This document shows, one piece after another, positions 18,344 through 28,360 of a DNA stretch of 64,000 bases. The stretch comes from Alteromonas australica (GTDB lineage: Bacteria > Pseudomonadota > Gammaproteobacteria > Enterobacterales > Alteromonadaceae): the NCBI RefSeq assembly GCF_000730385.1, contig NZ_CP008849.1, positions 744,001 through 808,000 on the forward strand. The letters are read 5' to 3'. The translations under genes were made by a program, and so were the position numbers. How positions within the stretch are numbered: the stretch's first letter is position 1; every line of letters starts with the position of its first letter. The notes beneath the pieces are model-generated. The model did no database searches. It was not told where the DNA came from and saw nothing but the letters and a program-made list of their open reading frames with translations.

Positions 18344-18748
18344 ATGAAGAAGTGGATACTCGCAGCAGGTTTATGCTGCAACGTCGCTCTTGCCGACGTA
18401 GCCGTTATCGTAAACCCCAATAATAGTGACGCGCTTGATAAAGACAGTATTAGTCGAATTTTCTTGAACAAAGCGAAAGCATTCCCTAGCGGTATAAAGG
18501 CTGAGCCAGTTGCATTGGACGAAGGCCAATCGGCCACTGATGAGTTCAACAGCAAAGTGCTAAACAAAACAGCTGCCCAACTTACCGCGTTTTGGTCAAA
18601 ACTCGTATTTACGGGTAAAGGTCAGCCTCCTAAAGCATTAGCCAGTGATGCAGAAGTGATATCTGCGGTAGCGGCAAACCCGGGCGCAATAGGTTACGTT
18701 GACGCTGCCGCTGTCAATGACAGCGTACGCGTTGTTGCTACGTTTTAA
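18344..18748 (+). CDS. one-lobe PstS-like periplasmic protein, copy A
   Basis: A 134-residue exported protein: signal peptide MKKWILAAGLC ending at ALA, then DVAVIVNPNNSDALDKDSISRIF. The motif FWSKLVFTGKGQPPKAL and the ending NPGAIGYVDAAAVNDSVRV are typical of short proteins annotated as phosphate ABC transporter substrate-binding. At less than half the length of PstS, it would be only one lobe of that fold, so ligand binding is uncertain. No ABC genes are nearby. AAAGGA precedes ATG 18344; an ATG at 18341 is in frame. It is followed after 34 bases by a porin gene, and the pair recurs at 20660. Confidence 0.82.
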   Translation: MKKWILAAGLCCNVALADVAVIVNPNNSDALDKDSISRIFLNKAKAFPSGIKAEPVALDEGQSATDEFNSKVLNKTAAQLTAFWSKLVFTGKGQPPKALASDAEVISAVAANPGAIGYVDAAAVNDSVRVVATF

Positions 18749-18782
18749 TCTCCCGATTTTACAAAGAATTTAAGGAACACCC

Positions 18783-19964
18783 ATGAAAACCAAACTCGCT
18801 ATCTTATCAATGGCTGGTCTACTGACTACACCTGCTTTGGCCGATATTCAAATTAACGGCTTCGCCAACCTAATTGGTGGCATGACACTCGATGACGATG
18901 AGTCGGTTTACGACTACGACAGTGATTTTAACTTTAATCCAGCCAGTGTATTTGGCCTTCAAGTGCGCGGCGATGTGAGTGATAAATTATCCGCAACAGC
19001 CCAGTTAGTGGGTCGCGGCAGTGACGACTACGACGCCGATTTTGAGTGGGCTTACATGACTTACATGTTGAACAATAACGTCAACATCAGTGCGGGTCGC
19101 TTACGTATGCCGCTTTTCAAATATTCAGCCTCTCTCGATATTGGTTATTCTTACCACTGGTTAACGCCACCGGATGCAATCTATGGTATTGACTTCAACA
19201 ATATCGACGGTGTTCGCCTTGACTACTCGACTTATTCGGGAGATTGGGAGTACGGTGGGCAACTTACTGTGGGTCGTGTTGAAACCGATACGACGATTTC
19301 GGGCACACCTGCGGCGCTAGAACTTGAAAATGTAATGGCATTATCGCTAGAGGCCACCCGAGACTGGTTCAGTGCGCGTACCTTATTTGCTCGTGCCAAG
19401 GTAAGTGCATTCAATGATGATTTTGAAACCTTTGTTGACGGTTTAAATGCATTCGGCTCTTCTATTCCTTCAGCGTCTTTGGCTGCAGCTGAGTTCAGTG
19501 TAGATGAAGACACAGGCACATTTTTTGAAGTCGCTGTTGATATCGATAAATACGATTGGTTTGTAGGCGCAGAGTTTACGCAAACAGAAGTTGATGGTGC
19601 TGTCATCGCTGATAATAAAGCCTGGTATGTTACGGCTGGTATGCGCTTCGGTAAATTCACACCGCATATTACGTACGAAGTAGAAGAAGCGGATAATGGT
19701 ACCCAGCTTGGCCTAGTTGCAGCTCTACCTTCAACTATTTCTACTGATGAAGCAGAAAAAGATGCCACTTGGGCGTCAATTTACCAGACCTCTGCAGGTA
19801 TTGCCGCTCAACAGGAATTAGATGTATCAGCTTTAACGGTCGGCATTCGCTACGATGTTGAGCCCGGTTTTGCATTGAAAACTGATGTAACCTGGTATTC
19901 GGACGATTTAAACGATCTGAATGACGCAACGTTACTTAAAGTCGGTGTGAATTACACCTTCTAA
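18783..19964 (+). CDS. outer-membrane porin, copy A
   Basis: A 393-residue barrel protein with signal peptide MKTKLAILSMAGLLTTPALA, then DIQINGFANLIGGM. Alternating strands such as FGLQVRGDVSDKLSATAQLVGRG and a final VGVNYTF fit trimeric or monomeric porins of marine gammaproteobacteria. The partner PstS-like gene suggests a role in anion or phosphate entry, but that is only context. AAGGAACACCC precedes the ATG. A strong terminator follows nine bases after the stop. Most similar to the second porin at 21099-22256 over the first 130 residues; the later loops differ. Confidence 0.85.
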   Translation: MKTKLAILSMAGLLTTPALADIQINGFANLIGGMTLDDDESVYDYDSDFNFNPASVFGLQVRGDVSDKLSATAQLVGRGSDDYDADFEWAYMTYMLNNNVNISAGRLRMPLFKYSASLDIGYSYHWLTPPDAIYGIDFNNIDGVRLDYSTYSGDWEYGGQLTVGRVETDTTISGTPAALELENVMALSLEATRDWFSARTLFARAKVSAFNDDFETFVDGLNAFGSSIPSASLAAAEFSVDEDTGTFFEVAVDIDKYDWFVGAEFTQTEVDGAVIADNKAWYVTAGMRFGKFTPHITYEVEEADNGTQLGLVAALPSTISTDEAEKDATWASIYQTSAGIAAQQELDVSALTVGIRYDVEPGFALKTDVTWYSDDLNDLNDATLLKVGVNYTF

Positions 19965-19972
19965 TATGTTAG

Positions 19973-20000
19973 CTGGCCTCACACAGTCGGGTGAGGCCAG
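19973..20000 (+). terminator. Rho-independent terminator of the first module
   Basis: CTGGCCTCAC (19973-19982) pairs perfectly with GTGAGGCCAG (19991-20000) around an eight-base loop. TGTTATGTTTT follows on the plus strand. Confidence 0.85.
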
Positions 20001-20659
20001 TGTTATGTTTTACCTTGACCTCAAGCTTTCCAATAGTAGCACTTAACCGTCCTTACTTTTTCCTGCTAGCAATCTTTGTCTCGCAAACACGATGAAGTCG
20101 CTTCGAAAATACACACCCGTTTCCAACGAGATGATGGCGTTCACTTTAAGGGGACGACGAAAACTAGCGACCCAAATGCTAAACCAGTTACGTTTTAGCG
20201 CGCTCGCTATATTTCATTTAAAGTGTGATTTCTATTGGTGTAAGGTATGTTAATTAATACCTTTATATGGTTATTTATGCTTTAAGTAAAGCGGTCATTG
20301 TTTTTATCTATTTGATTTTGATTGCTTTTTATTTTTCGTATGAATTGGCATGGTACGAAAGGGGGCTTTCGATGAGTATGAAAACCTGTACCTAGATAAT
20401 AAGTATAATTGTCTATCTGTCAATCTCCCTTACACTTCTAACCACATTCAGCTCAGTAAGCTTTCACAAAGAAATAACACCAATTAGGTAGTTGTTAATT
20501 GGAAATTTTTTAAACCCTAGACAATACTTTATTACGTTACCTCGTGTGAAGTGTGAGTTGGGACTTCTCGTGATTCTTTCTGTTGCACTGACAGAAAGAG
20601 TTCAAAATGAACAGTAAAACAAACAATAGTTCGTTGAATAAAACGTTTGAGGAAACACA
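20001..20659. other. 660-base intergenic region before the second module
   Basis: I see no gene. Two inverted repeats stand out: CCAATTA (20480-20486) with TAATTGG (20496-20502), followed by AAATTTTTT, and CTTTCTGT (20576-20583) with ACAGAAAG (20591-20598). The second lies 61 bases before the next start and may be an mRNA leader hairpin. GAGGAAACACA directly precedes ATG 20660. No convincing Pho box was found. Confidence 0.5.
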
Positions 20660-21064
20660 ATGAAAAAATGGTTACTAGCCGCAAGTTTGTGCAGCGGGAT
20701 GGCGTTTGCAGATGTTGCCGTTATTGTTAATCCAAGCAATGGCGATGCTTTAGATAAAGACACCATTAGCCGTCTTTTTCTAAATAAAGCAAAAGCATTC
20801 TCCAATGGAACAAAGGTCGCTCCTTTTGCCTTGGCAGAAGGAAATGCTACTACCGACGAATTCAACGGAAAAGTGTTAAACAAAACTGCTTCCCAGCTCA
20901 CAGCATTTTGGTCGAAGCTGGTATTTACTGGAAAAGGACAACCACCGAAAGCGTTATCTAGTGACGCTGAGGTTATTTCTGCTGTTGCAGGTAACCCCGG
21001 CGGAATCGGTTACGTAGACGCAGGCTCGGTAAACGATAGCGTTCGAGTAGTTGCAACCTTTTAA
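20660..21064 (+). CDS. one-lobe PstS-like periplasmic protein, copy B
   Basis: A 134-residue paralogue of the protein at 18344-18748. By hand alignment about 107 of 134 residues are identical, with the most conserved block being FWSKLVFTGKGQPPKAL. The signal peptide ends at AFA before DVAVIVNPSNGDALDKD. As with copy A, only a single lobe of a PstS-like fold is present and no transporter genes accompany it. It is again followed after exactly 34 bases by a porin gene, so the pair was duplicated as a unit. The start is fixed by GAGGAAACACA. Confidence 0.83.
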   Translation: MKKWLLAASLCSGMAFADVAVIVNPSNGDALDKDTISRLFLNKAKAFSNGTKVAPFALAEGNATTDEFNGKVLNKTASQLTAFWSKLVFTGKGQPPKALSSDAEVISAVAGNPGGIGYVDAGSVNDSVRVVATF

Positions 21065-21098
21065 TTCCACAGTATTAGATCATATTTAAGGAACACAC

Positions 21099-22256
21099 AT
21101 GAAAACCAAACTTGCTCTATTGTCATTAGCTGGACTGTTTGCAGCCCCAACTTTTGCTGAAATTCAAATCAATGGCTTTGCTAATCTGATAGGTGGAATG
21201 ACGCTAGATGATGACGAAGCGGTATACGGTTACGACAGTGACTTTACCTTTAATCCAGCGAGTGTATTTGGCCTTCAAGTACGCGGCGATGTAAGTGATA
21301 AGCTATCTGCGACTGCGCAACTCGTTGGCCGTGGTAGTGAAGACTACGACGCAAGCTTTGAATGGGCTTACATGACGTACGCACTTTCAAGTAACTCTAG
21401 CATTAGCGCGGGTCGCGTGCGGTTACCTTTATTTAAGTATTCTGCATCACTAGATGTGGGTTACTCATACCACTGGCTTACACCACCAGATTCAGTGTAC
21501 GGTGTTCTCATTAATAACATGGATGGTGTGCGTTACGATTACACCAATTATTACGGTGATTGGGAATACGGTTTTCAGGTATTTGGTGGCCGTGGTGAAA
21601 ATGGCGACATAGATGCAGAGAAGCTTGTAGGGGTATCATTTGAAGCAACAAGAGATTGGTTCAGTGTGCGTTCAATTTATGCACACACTGAATTTACTAG
21701 TCCAAATGAAGATTTAACCACCTTAACAGATGCAATTAGTAATTTTTCTGCAGTTGTACCGACGGTGACCTCATTATCAAATAACTTTCTACTTGAAGAA
21801 GATTCAACAGGTTTCTTCGAGTTAGCGCTCGCCATTGATAAATACGACTGGTTTGTTGGCGCTGAATATACCCATATTAATCTTAAGGATGCACCTATTG
21901 CAGCTGATGACGCTTGGTATATTACGGCGGGTATGCGTTTTGGTAAATTCACTCCGCATATCACCTACGAACACAAAGAGTCAGACGCGAATGATGTGCT
22001 AGAGTATTTGGACGATGTGCCCTCTACCATTAGCACAGGTGATGCAGTGACTGATGCAACGTGGGCTACGTTGTATCAAACGTTTACTGCCATTGCTGCC
22101 GCTCAAGATGAAGACAGATCAGCGGTGACTGCAGGCCTTCGTTATGATGTTGAGCCAGGTTTCGCTGTGAAAGGTGAAGTGACTTGGTATACTGATGAAG
22201 TCAATGATGCGAACGACGCGACATTGCTGCGTGTTGGTGTAAACTATACATTCTAA
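21099..22256 (+). CDS. outer-membrane porin, copy B
   Basis: A 385-residue porin with signal peptide MKTKLALLSLAGLFAAPTFA and the same N-terminal barrel sequence as the porin at 18783 (EIQINGFANLIGGMTLDDDE). The N-terminal third and the last strands are nearly the same in both copies, while the region corresponding to residues 165-230 has changed, which would alter extracellular loops. It ends VGVNYTF. AAGGAACACAC precedes the ATG. It closes the second module and is followed by a strong terminator. Confidence 0.85.
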   Translation: MKTKLALLSLAGLFAAPTFAEIQINGFANLIGGMTLDDDEAVYGYDSDFTFNPASVFGLQVRGDVSDKLSATAQLVGRGSEDYDASFEWAYMTYALSSNSSISAGRVRLPLFKYSASLDVGYSYHWLTPPDSVYGVLINNMDGVRYDYTNYYGDWEYGFQVFGGRGENGDIDAEKLVGVSFEATRDWFSVRSIYAHTEFTSPNEDLTTLTDAISNFSAVVPTVTSLSNNFLLEEDSTGFFELALAIDKYDWFVGAEYTHINLKDAPIAADDAWYITAGMRFGKFTPHITYEHKESDANDVLEYLDDVPSTISTGDAVTDATWATLYQTFTAIAAAQDEDRSAVTAGLRYDVEPGFAVKGEVTWYTDEVNDANDATLLRVGVNYTF

Positions 22257-22279
22257 GCAAAGTTAATTTACTTAGAAGA

Positions 22280-22311
22280 CGCCCTTCGGCATTGTCGAAG
22301 GGCGGAATTTT
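22280..22311 (+). terminator. Rho-independent terminator of the second module
   Basis: CGCCCTTCG (22280-22288) pairs with CGAAGGGCG (22296-22304) around GCATTGT, followed by GAATTTTTT. Confidence 0.9.
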
Positions 22312-22406
22312 TTCTAAAGTTTTTACGTAATTAGAAGATAAATAACATAACAAGGCTTTTCAGGTAGACTGAAAAGATCATAAACGTAGTTACGAGTGAG
22401 AATACA

Positions 22407-24026
22407 ATGAATTTTTTGAAGAAAATGCCTATCGCCACCAAGATATTTCTTATTCCCGGCATCGCAGCATTGAGTTTCGTTTTGTATCTCCTTATTACGA
22501 TTTACACCGCCCTAAACAATGGCGATGTGCTTGAAGAAGTACAACAGGTTCAATTTCCAGCACTTCAACTGTCTGCGTCAACGTTAGTTGAGATGCAAAA
22601 GGTCAGGGATACACTAAGCAGTGCAGCGACTACCGGCGATCAAGACACGCTAGATGCGGCGACATCCATCGCCTCTGAAGCGAAGGCCGGTTTAGATCGC
22701 ATTGCCAATATTAGTCCTGAATTTCGTAGTGATATTTCTCGCATTTCCGATGGCTTTGATGACTACTTCGAAGTGGCATTCGGCGTGTCTCAATCTATGG
22801 TGAACGGCACCGCCGACTTTAGCCGATTAGGCGAGCTGTCTGCTCAGATGAATGGGTCTTATGATTCCGTTATTGCGTCAATGACGCGATTTAAAGACCA
22901 GCAGCAAGCTGACTTTGAAAACGCATTTGCAACAATTGATTCGGCAAACACGTCACTGATTAGCACCGGCGTTGTGATGACCATAGTGGTTAGCTTATTG
23001 TTGTTCGCCACCGCCATCCCCATTGTACGTGGTATAAAATCAAGTATTGATGATGTTGTTCGCTCACTGAAAGATATCGCGCAAGAAAATGGTGATTTAA
23101 CGGTTCGCATTAATACTCAGAGCGAAGATGAAATTGGCGAGTTAGTGTACTGGTTCAATCAATTCATGGATAAGCTTCAAGGTGTGGTGAAGGATGTGGT
23201 TGAAGCCAGCTTACCGTTGTCAAATTTAGCGCAGAATCTGCGTGGACTCACCGAAGAAACACAACGCACCATTGATGTTCAGCAGCGCTCTGCTCAAGAT
23301 GCGAAGCATGCTGTGGATACCATGAGTGGCTCAGTGGAAGGCGTGGCACATAGTGCAGCTCAAGCGGCAAGTGATGCTAATGAAGCAACGGAAGCGGCAG
23401 GAGAAGGACGTCAAATTGTACAGCAAACGGTCTCGAGCATTCAGCAGCTAGCGGACAACGTGAGAGAAACCGCGGATGTGATAGGAAGGTTGGAGTCTGA
23501 CTCTAATAAAGTTGGCTCGGTGCTAGACGTTATTAAAGGTATTGCCGAGCAAACAAACTTGTTGGCACTTAACGCTGCTATTGAAGCGGCTCGTGCGGGT
23601 GAACAAGGGCGTGGGTTCGCTGTTGTGGCTGATGAGGTGCGTACCCTAGCATCACGTACACAGCAATCGACTGAAGAAATTCAAAGCACGATAGAGCAGT
23701 TGCAAAGTGCGGCACACTCTGCCGTTGAAGTGATGTCTCGCGGTACTGAACAAGCCACAACGAGTGTGGATACTGCGAATAAAGCGGGCAGTAGCCTTGA
23801 AACCATCACAAGTACTATTGGCCGTATTAATAACATGAATGAGCAAATTGCTCACAATACCGAAGACCAGCGTATGGTGGCGGTAGATATTGTGAAGCAC
23901 GTAGATGAAATTCATGAGCGTACAGAAAAAACAGCGCAAAGTTCTGGCCAGTTAGGCACTATGTGTAATGAGCTGGCTGACCTAGCTCAGCACTTAGAAT
24001 CTATTGCTAAGCAATTTAGGGTGTAG
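22407..24026 (+). CDS. methyl-accepting chemotaxis protein
   Basis: A chemoreceptor of 539 residues. A first membrane helix lies near residues 12-35. A periplasmic four-helix-type sensor follows to about 187, then a second membrane helix ([19 protein letters not shown]), a HAMP domain and a long signalling coiled coil. The kinase-contact tip [20 protein letters not shown] is intact. The ligand is unknown. It lies 150 bases and a terminator downstream of the second PstS-like/porin module, so a functional link to that module is only suggested by position. A strong terminator follows. Confidence 0.93.
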   Translation: MNFLKKMPIATKIFLIPGIAALSFVLYLLITIYTALNNGDVLEEVQQVQFPALQLSASTLVEMQKVRDTLSSAATTGDQDTLDAATSIASEAKAGLDRIANISPEFRSDISRISDGFDDYFEVAFGVSQSMVNGTADFSRLGELSAQMNGSYDSVIASMTRFKDQQQADFENAFATIDSANTSLISTGVVMTIVVSLLLFATAIPIVRGIKSSIDDVVRSLKDIAQENGDLTVRINTQSEDEIGELVYWFNQFMDKLQGVVKDVVEASLPLSNLAQNLRGLTEETQRTIDVQQRSAQDAKHAVDTMSGSVEGVAHSAAQAASDANEATEAAGEGRQIVQQTVSSIQQLADNVRETADVIGRLESDSNKVGSVLDVIKGIAEQTNLLALNAAIEAARAGEQGRGFAVVADEVRTLASRTQQSTEEIQSTIEQLQSAAHSAVEVMSRGTEQATTSVDTANKAGSSLETITSTIGRINNMNEQIAHNTEDQRMVAVDIVKHVDEIHERTEKTAQSSGQLGTMCNELADLAQHLESIAKQFRV

Positions 24027-24067
24027 CCTGCTTTACGTTTCCCATGGGGAACGTGCTGCGCAAATCG

Positions 24068-24097
24068 AAAAAGCCTTGTCGCCCGACAAGGCTTTTT
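24068..24097 (+). terminator. Rho-independent terminator after the chemoreceptor gene
   Basis: A 13-base-pair stem pairs 24068-24080 (AAAAAGCCTTGTC) with 24085-24097 around GCCC. The right arm merges into a T-run on the plus strand. Confidence 0.9.
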
Positions 24098-24181
24098 TCG
24101 TTGTATAGCCATTCGCTGATAGCAGCTCAGGCATTATGAATGCAATGAGAAGTAACCTGACTGTAAGGCTTTTAAGATAAA

Positions 24182-24210
24182 AAAAATCCCCAGTTAAACC
24201 GGGGATTTTT
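24182..24210 (-). terminator. terminator of the rpsU-dnaG-rpoD operon
   Basis: AAAAATCCCC (24182-24191) pairs with GGGGATTTTT (24201-24210). It has T-runs in both directions, and lies 93 bases after the rpoD stop. It probably ends rpoD transcripts. Confidence 0.8.
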
Positions 24211-24302
24211 TAATAGCCTTTACAATGAAATTGCCAGTGGCTATTGCGGCAACGTACAGCTCTCAGGAAAGGCTGAAAGCTGTGTATTGCGCTCTTTGTT
24301 TG

Positions 24303-26132
24303 CTATTCATCCAAGAAGCTACGAAGCTGCTCAGAGCGGCTAGGGTGACGAAGTTTGCGAAGCGCTTTAGCTTCAATCTGACGAATACGCTCACGGGTAA
24401 CGTCAAACTGCTTGCCAACTTCCTCTAGCGTGTGGTCAGTATTCATATCAATACCAAAACGCATGCGTAGTACTTTCGCTTCACGAGCGGTAAGGCCTGC
24501 TAATACTTCTTGCGTGGCGTCTTTCAAGCTGCCGCCTGTGGCCGAATCGAGGGGCTGTATAATAGTGCTGTCCTCAATAAAGTCCCCAAGATGCGAATCT
24601 TCATCGTCGCCAATAGGCGTTTCCATGGAGATAGGCTCTTTAGCAATCTTCAACACTTTGCGGATTTTATCTTCAGGCATAAGCATGCGTTCCGACAATT
24701 CCTCTGGTGTTGGCTCGCGACCCATTTCTTGCAGCATTTGACGAGAAATACGATTAAGTTTGTTAATCGTTTCTATCATGTGCACAGGAATACGTATTGT
24801 ACGTGCTTGGTCGGCAATAGAGCGGGTAATCGCTTGACGAATCCACCATGTCGCATACGTTGAAAACTTATAACCACGACGATATTCAAACTTATCTACC
24901 GCCTTCATCAGGCCGATGTTACCTTCCTGAATAAGGTCAAGGAACTGCAAACCACGGTTAGTGTATTTCTTAGCAATTGAAATAACCAAACGTAGGTTGG
25001 CTTCAACCATCTCTTTTTTCGCTCGGCGAGCTTTCGCTTCACCAATCGACATGCGACGGTTAATGTCTTTGATATCAGCAATCACTAAACCCGTTTCTTG
25101 TTCAACCTGGTTCATTTTGCTAATACAGCGTTCAATCTCTTCTTGGTTGTAGGCAAGTGCGTCAGCATAAGGCGCACCAGACTTCACGGCTTCGTGTAAC
25201 CACGCTGATGATGTTTCGTTTCCAGCAAACGCTTTAATAAAGTCCTTTTTAGGCATTTTTGCGTTAACAACGCAAAATTTCATTACCAAACGTTCTTGAA
25301 TTCTAACCTTGTCCATCATGGCACGCATGTTTTTAACCATGCGGTCAAATTGCTTAGGTACTAATCGGAATTCTTTAAAAATATCGCTTAGTGCTGCAAT
25401 TTGTTCACGTGCGGCAGGATGAGAACGGCCTTTCTTTTCAATAACATCACGGGCTTTAATATACTGTTCACGCAATTCGTCAAACCTAGCGCGAGCAAGT
25501 TCAGGATCTACACCTGTGTCTTCTTCTTCATCGTCATCATCATCGTCGTCGTCTTCATCTTCCAATTCTTCTTCAGATAATTCTGACCCGATGTGGGTGG
25601 CCGTGGGCGCTAGATCTTGATCATCGTCAGGATCAACAAAACCAGAAATAATATCGCTTAGACGAATTTCCTCTGCTTCATAAAGATCCCATTGATCAAG
25701 TAGGTAGGTGATAGCCTCGGGATATTCCGCCACTGAACACTGAACTTGGTTGATACCATCTTCAATACGCTTGGCAATTTCAATTTCGCCTTCACGGGTC
25801 AACAGTTCAACGGTGCCCATTTCACGCATGTACATGCGCACAGGGTCGGTAGTTCGGCCTATTTCACTTTCAACGGTAGCTAGCGCTTGGGCTGCTGCTT
25901 CTGCAGCATCTTCATCGGCGGTAGCTTCTTGCATGAGTAACTCGTCAGAATCTGGAGCAGATTCTGATACCTGAATACCCATGTCATTGATCATACGGAT
26001 AATATCTTCGATTTGATCAGAATCGACGATATCTTGCGGCAGGTGGTCGTTAACTTCTGCAAAGGTTAAGTAACCTTGCTCTTTACCTTTTGCAATCAGG
26101 AGCTTAATCTGAGACTGCTTGCTTTGCGCCAT
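24303..26132 (-). CDS. rpoD: RNA polymerase primary sigma factor (sigma-70)
   Basis: The housekeeping sigma factor, directing RNA polymerase to -10/-35 promoters. The order is region 1.1 ([20 protein letters not shown]), region 1.2 ([19 protein letters not shown]), a non-conserved insert with a very acidic run (about residues 180-205), region 2 ([20 protein letters not shown]), region 3, and region 4 ending in the helix-turn-helix [20 protein letters not shown] start at ATG 26132 (MAQSKQSQ), giving 609 residues and aligning with E. coli RpoD; the longer frame adds eight unlikely residues. It is the last gene of the macromolecular synthesis operon. Confidence 0.98.
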   Translation of the reverse strand: MAQSKQSQIKLLIAKGKEQGYLTFAEVNDHLPQDIVDSDQIEDIIRMINDMGIQVSESAPDSDELLMQEATADEDAAEAAAQALATVESEIGRTTDPVRMYMREMGTVELLTREGEIEIAKRIEDGINQVQCSVAEYPEAITYLLDQWDLYEAEEIRLSDIISGFVDPDDDQDLAPTATHIGSELSEEELEDEDDDDDDDDEEEDTGVDPELARARFDELREQYIKARDVIEKKGRSHPAAREQIAALSDIFKEFRLVPKQFDRMVKNMRAMMDKVRIQERLVMKFCVVNAKMPKKDFIKAFAGNETSSAWLHEAVKSGAPYADALAYNQEEIERCISKMNQVEQETGLVIADIKDINRRMSIGEAKARRAKKEMVEANLRLVISIAKKYTNRGLQFLDLIQEGNIGLMKAVDKFEYRRGYKFSTYATWWIRQAITRSIADQARTIRIPVHMIETINKLNRISRQMLQEMGREPTPEELSERMLMPEDKIRKVLKIAKEPISMETPIGDDEDSHLGDFIEDSTIIQPLDSATGGSLKDATQEVLAGLTAREAKVLRMRFGIDMNTDHTLEEVGKQFDVTRERIRQIEAKALRKLRHPSRSEQLRSFLDE

Positions 26133-26456
26133 ATAACCTACACTTCTCACATTCAATTAGTTTGCAATAGAAAAGACAACACACATGATTGTATGTTCCC
26201 TTTATGCTGTCGTACTGCTAGTTGTTTACTGCCGCTTCCGCTCGATGTCACGTTAAGCTTAACGGTGCACATCTGCTCGGGTTTGGTTCTGCCCGTTATA
26301 TTCGGCGATATATTTGCTACTTACGTTGCTGCATTTTTGTTCACATTTGTGATTGTAAGTATGCCTGCAGCGAATTAGCCAGTATAGCAGAATAACAGGT
26401 GGTTTTACCAGATTGGCGGCTGGTTTTTTAGCCAGTTTTTCAAGCTAACCATTAAG
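26133..26456. other. dnaG-rpoD intergenic region
   Basis: These 324 bases hold no gene. On the minus strand a TATACT hexamer (26382-26387) could be a -10 element for an rpoD-specific promoter, but its -35 region is poor. A separate rpoD promoter at this place would agree with the known behaviour of the operon in E. coli. I could not establish more. Confidence 0.4.
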
Positions 26457-28238
26457 TCAGCTTTTCTGACGTTCCTTCATTAACAGGTTTAATTCCTCTT
26501 TCTCCGCCTTTGACAGCGGTTGAACCCGTGAACGGGAGATTAAAGTTTCAATGCGGCTATCGAAATGCCAATCAAGAAGACGAGCAAAGCTGTCGGTGTA
26601 TACACGTTCAGCATCTTCGTCTTTTACGAGATGTTCTTGTAACAATAATTTCGCGATAGTAGGAGAATGGGGATGGTCACGGAAGTTTTCAACCAGTTGC
26701 GCTGTTGTAGCATGTGGATGCTGCGTACAATACTGATGAACCGCAAGTAACAAATCCATGCCTGCAGCTTGGCTACCGGCAAATACCCCAGGCTGAACTT
26801 CCTGGCATCTCGTGGCCAAAGAAGGCATGTCTAACAATAATCGAATAAGCATGCGTAAAGGCGATAAACGGGTTTTGCCCACTTGGTTAAGGTTGGGAGA
26901 GTAGCCAGGTTTACGGCCAGCATTATTCGCTTTTGAGATATCTTGCTGTAATTTAAATCTGTCGTATTCACCGGTGTGTTTCGCCAGTTCTTCTAGCAGC
27001 ATTTGTTTTTGATCATCCCCTAATACGCCCTCAATAAGCGGCAGGGCCGCATTTTTTAATGCACGTTTTCCCTCGGGGGTACCCACATTGTGGGTTTTTA
27101 ATAGGTTTTCGAAGAAGAACCGAGATAAGGGCATAGCGGAATCAAGCATGGTCATAAATGCCTCTTTACCGACTTGTCGCACCATGGTGTCTGGATCTTC
27201 TCCGTCAGGAAGAAACAAAAAGGATAGCCTTACGCCATCTTTTAACGCTGGAAGCGCATTTTCAAGTGCGCGCCATGCGGCTTCTCGCCCGGCTCTATCA
27301 CCGTCGTAGCAGCACACAATATGTGATGTCGCGCGCACCAACATTTGGATATGCTCTGGTGTGGTGGCAGTCCCTAAGGCGGCAGTGGCAATATTAATAT
27401 CAAATTGACTTAAGGCGACGACGTCCATGTATCCTTCAACAATCACCACGGTGTCGAGCTGACGATTTTGCTGACGAGCGTGGTAAAAACCAAACAGCTC
27501 GCTGCCTTTGTGGAAAATACGGGTTTCTGGCGAGTTTAAGTATTTAGGGCCGCCGTCATCTAAAACTCGACCACCAAAGCCCACCACGCGACCACGTTTA
27601 TCGCGAATAGGAAACATGATTCTGTCGCGGAAAAAGTCGTATCGGCGTCCCTGATCGTTTTGATTAACCAGTTTCAGATCGATCAGTTGCTTTACTTTAT
27701 CCGGACTTTTACCGAAGGTATTAAGCAGTGCGTCCCAGCTGTCTGGCGCGTAGCCAATTTCCCATTGCTTCACGATGTCGCCGCTTAATCCCCGTTGTTT
27801 CAGGTAATTAATGGCTTTTTCACTGTTACTATTCTGGCGTAACTGTTGTTGAAAAAAGCGTGCAACTTGATCCATCAAGCTATAATCATCTAATTGCTGC
27901 TGCTTTTTCTCTTCGCTCATGGCAGGACGACTGCCTTTTTCTCTGGGAACTTCCAGACCATGAAAACGGGCTAATTCTTCTATCGCTTCAACAAACTCTA
28001 GGCGGTCAAATTCCATCATGAAGGAAATGGCGTTGCCATGAGCACCACAGCCAAAGCAATGATAAAACTGCTTTTCTTGGCTTACGGTAAAAGAGGGGCT
28101 TTTCTCATTGTGGAAAGGGCAGCAGGCTTGGTAGTTCTTTCCCGCCTTCTTTAATTTAACGCGACTGTCGACAATATCGACAACATCTGTGCGTGAAAGG
28201 AGATCATCAATAAAATCGCGAGGTATTTTTCCGGCCAT
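26457..28238 (-). CDS. dnaG: DNA primase
   Basis: Synthesises RNA primers at the replication fork. The N-terminal CHC2 zinc finger uses C40, H43, C61 and C64 (CCPFHNEK and YHCFGCGAHG). The TOPRIM catalytic core includes VIVEGYMDVVALS and CCYDGDRAGREAA, with the metal-binding Glu and Asp residues. The C-terminal domain (from about residue 440) should contact the DnaB helicase. At 593 residues it is full length. It sits between yqeY and rpoD on the minus strand, the standard gene order. Confidence 0.97.
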   Translation of the reverse strand: MAGKIPRDFIDDLLSRTDVVDIVDSRVKLKKAGKNYQACCPFHNEKSPSFTVSQEKQFYHCFGCGAHGNAISFMMEFDRLEFVEAIEELARFHGLEVPREKGSRPAMSEEKKQQQLDDYSLMDQVARFFQQQLRQNSNSEKAINYLKQRGLSGDIVKQWEIGYAPDSWDALLNTFGKSPDKVKQLIDLKLVNQNDQGRRYDFFRDRIMFPIRDKRGRVVGFGGRVLDDGGPKYLNSPETRIFHKGSELFGFYHARQQNRQLDTVVIVEGYMDVVALSQFDINIATAALGTATTPEHIQMLVRATSHIVCCYDGDRAGREAAWRALENALPALKDGVRLSFLFLPDGEDPDTMVRQVGKEAFMTMLDSAMPLSRFFFENLLKTHNVGTPEGKRALKNAALPLIEGVLGDDQKQMLLEELAKHTGEYDRFKLQQDISKANNAGRKPGYSPNLNQVGKTRLSPLRMLIRLLLDMPSLATRCQEVQPGVFAGSQAAGMDLLLAVHQYCTQHPHATTAQLVENFRDHPHSPTIAKLLLQEHLVKDEDAERVYTDSFARLLDWHFDSRIETLISRSRVQPLSKAEKEELNLLMKERQKS

Positions 28239-28312
28239 GAGAAGACATAAATGCTTAAAACGATAAGTACTGTACAGGGAAGTACTTTAACAGGGAAGGA
28301 GATAAATGAGAA

Positions 28313-28339
28313 TGACAGTATAGGGTTGCCATACTGTCA
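28313..28339. other. hairpin between yqeY and dnaG
   Basis: TGACAGTAT (28313-28321) pairs perfectly with ATACTGTCA (28331-28339). The T-run (CCTTTTTA) lies on the plus-strand side, so for the minus-strand operon it is not a normal terminator. It may be an mRNA processing or attenuating structure. Confidence 0.55.
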
Positions 28340-28360
28340 CCTTTTTATCACAACGGAGCG

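Noticed and set aside
18030..18344. A 104-codon open frame between the RND gene and the first PstS-like gene
   Set aside because: No signal, domain or sensible ribosome-binding site. Basic low-complexity composition in an AT-rich leader suggests chance.
20410..20440. Possible Pho box (TTGTCTATCTGTCAAT) before the second module
   Set aside because: The two TGTC elements are only eight bases apart, not the 11-base PhoB period.
26076..26378. A 100-codon plus-strand frame upstream of rpoD
   Set aside because: It overlaps the N terminus of rpoD on the other strand and lies in the expected promoter region.
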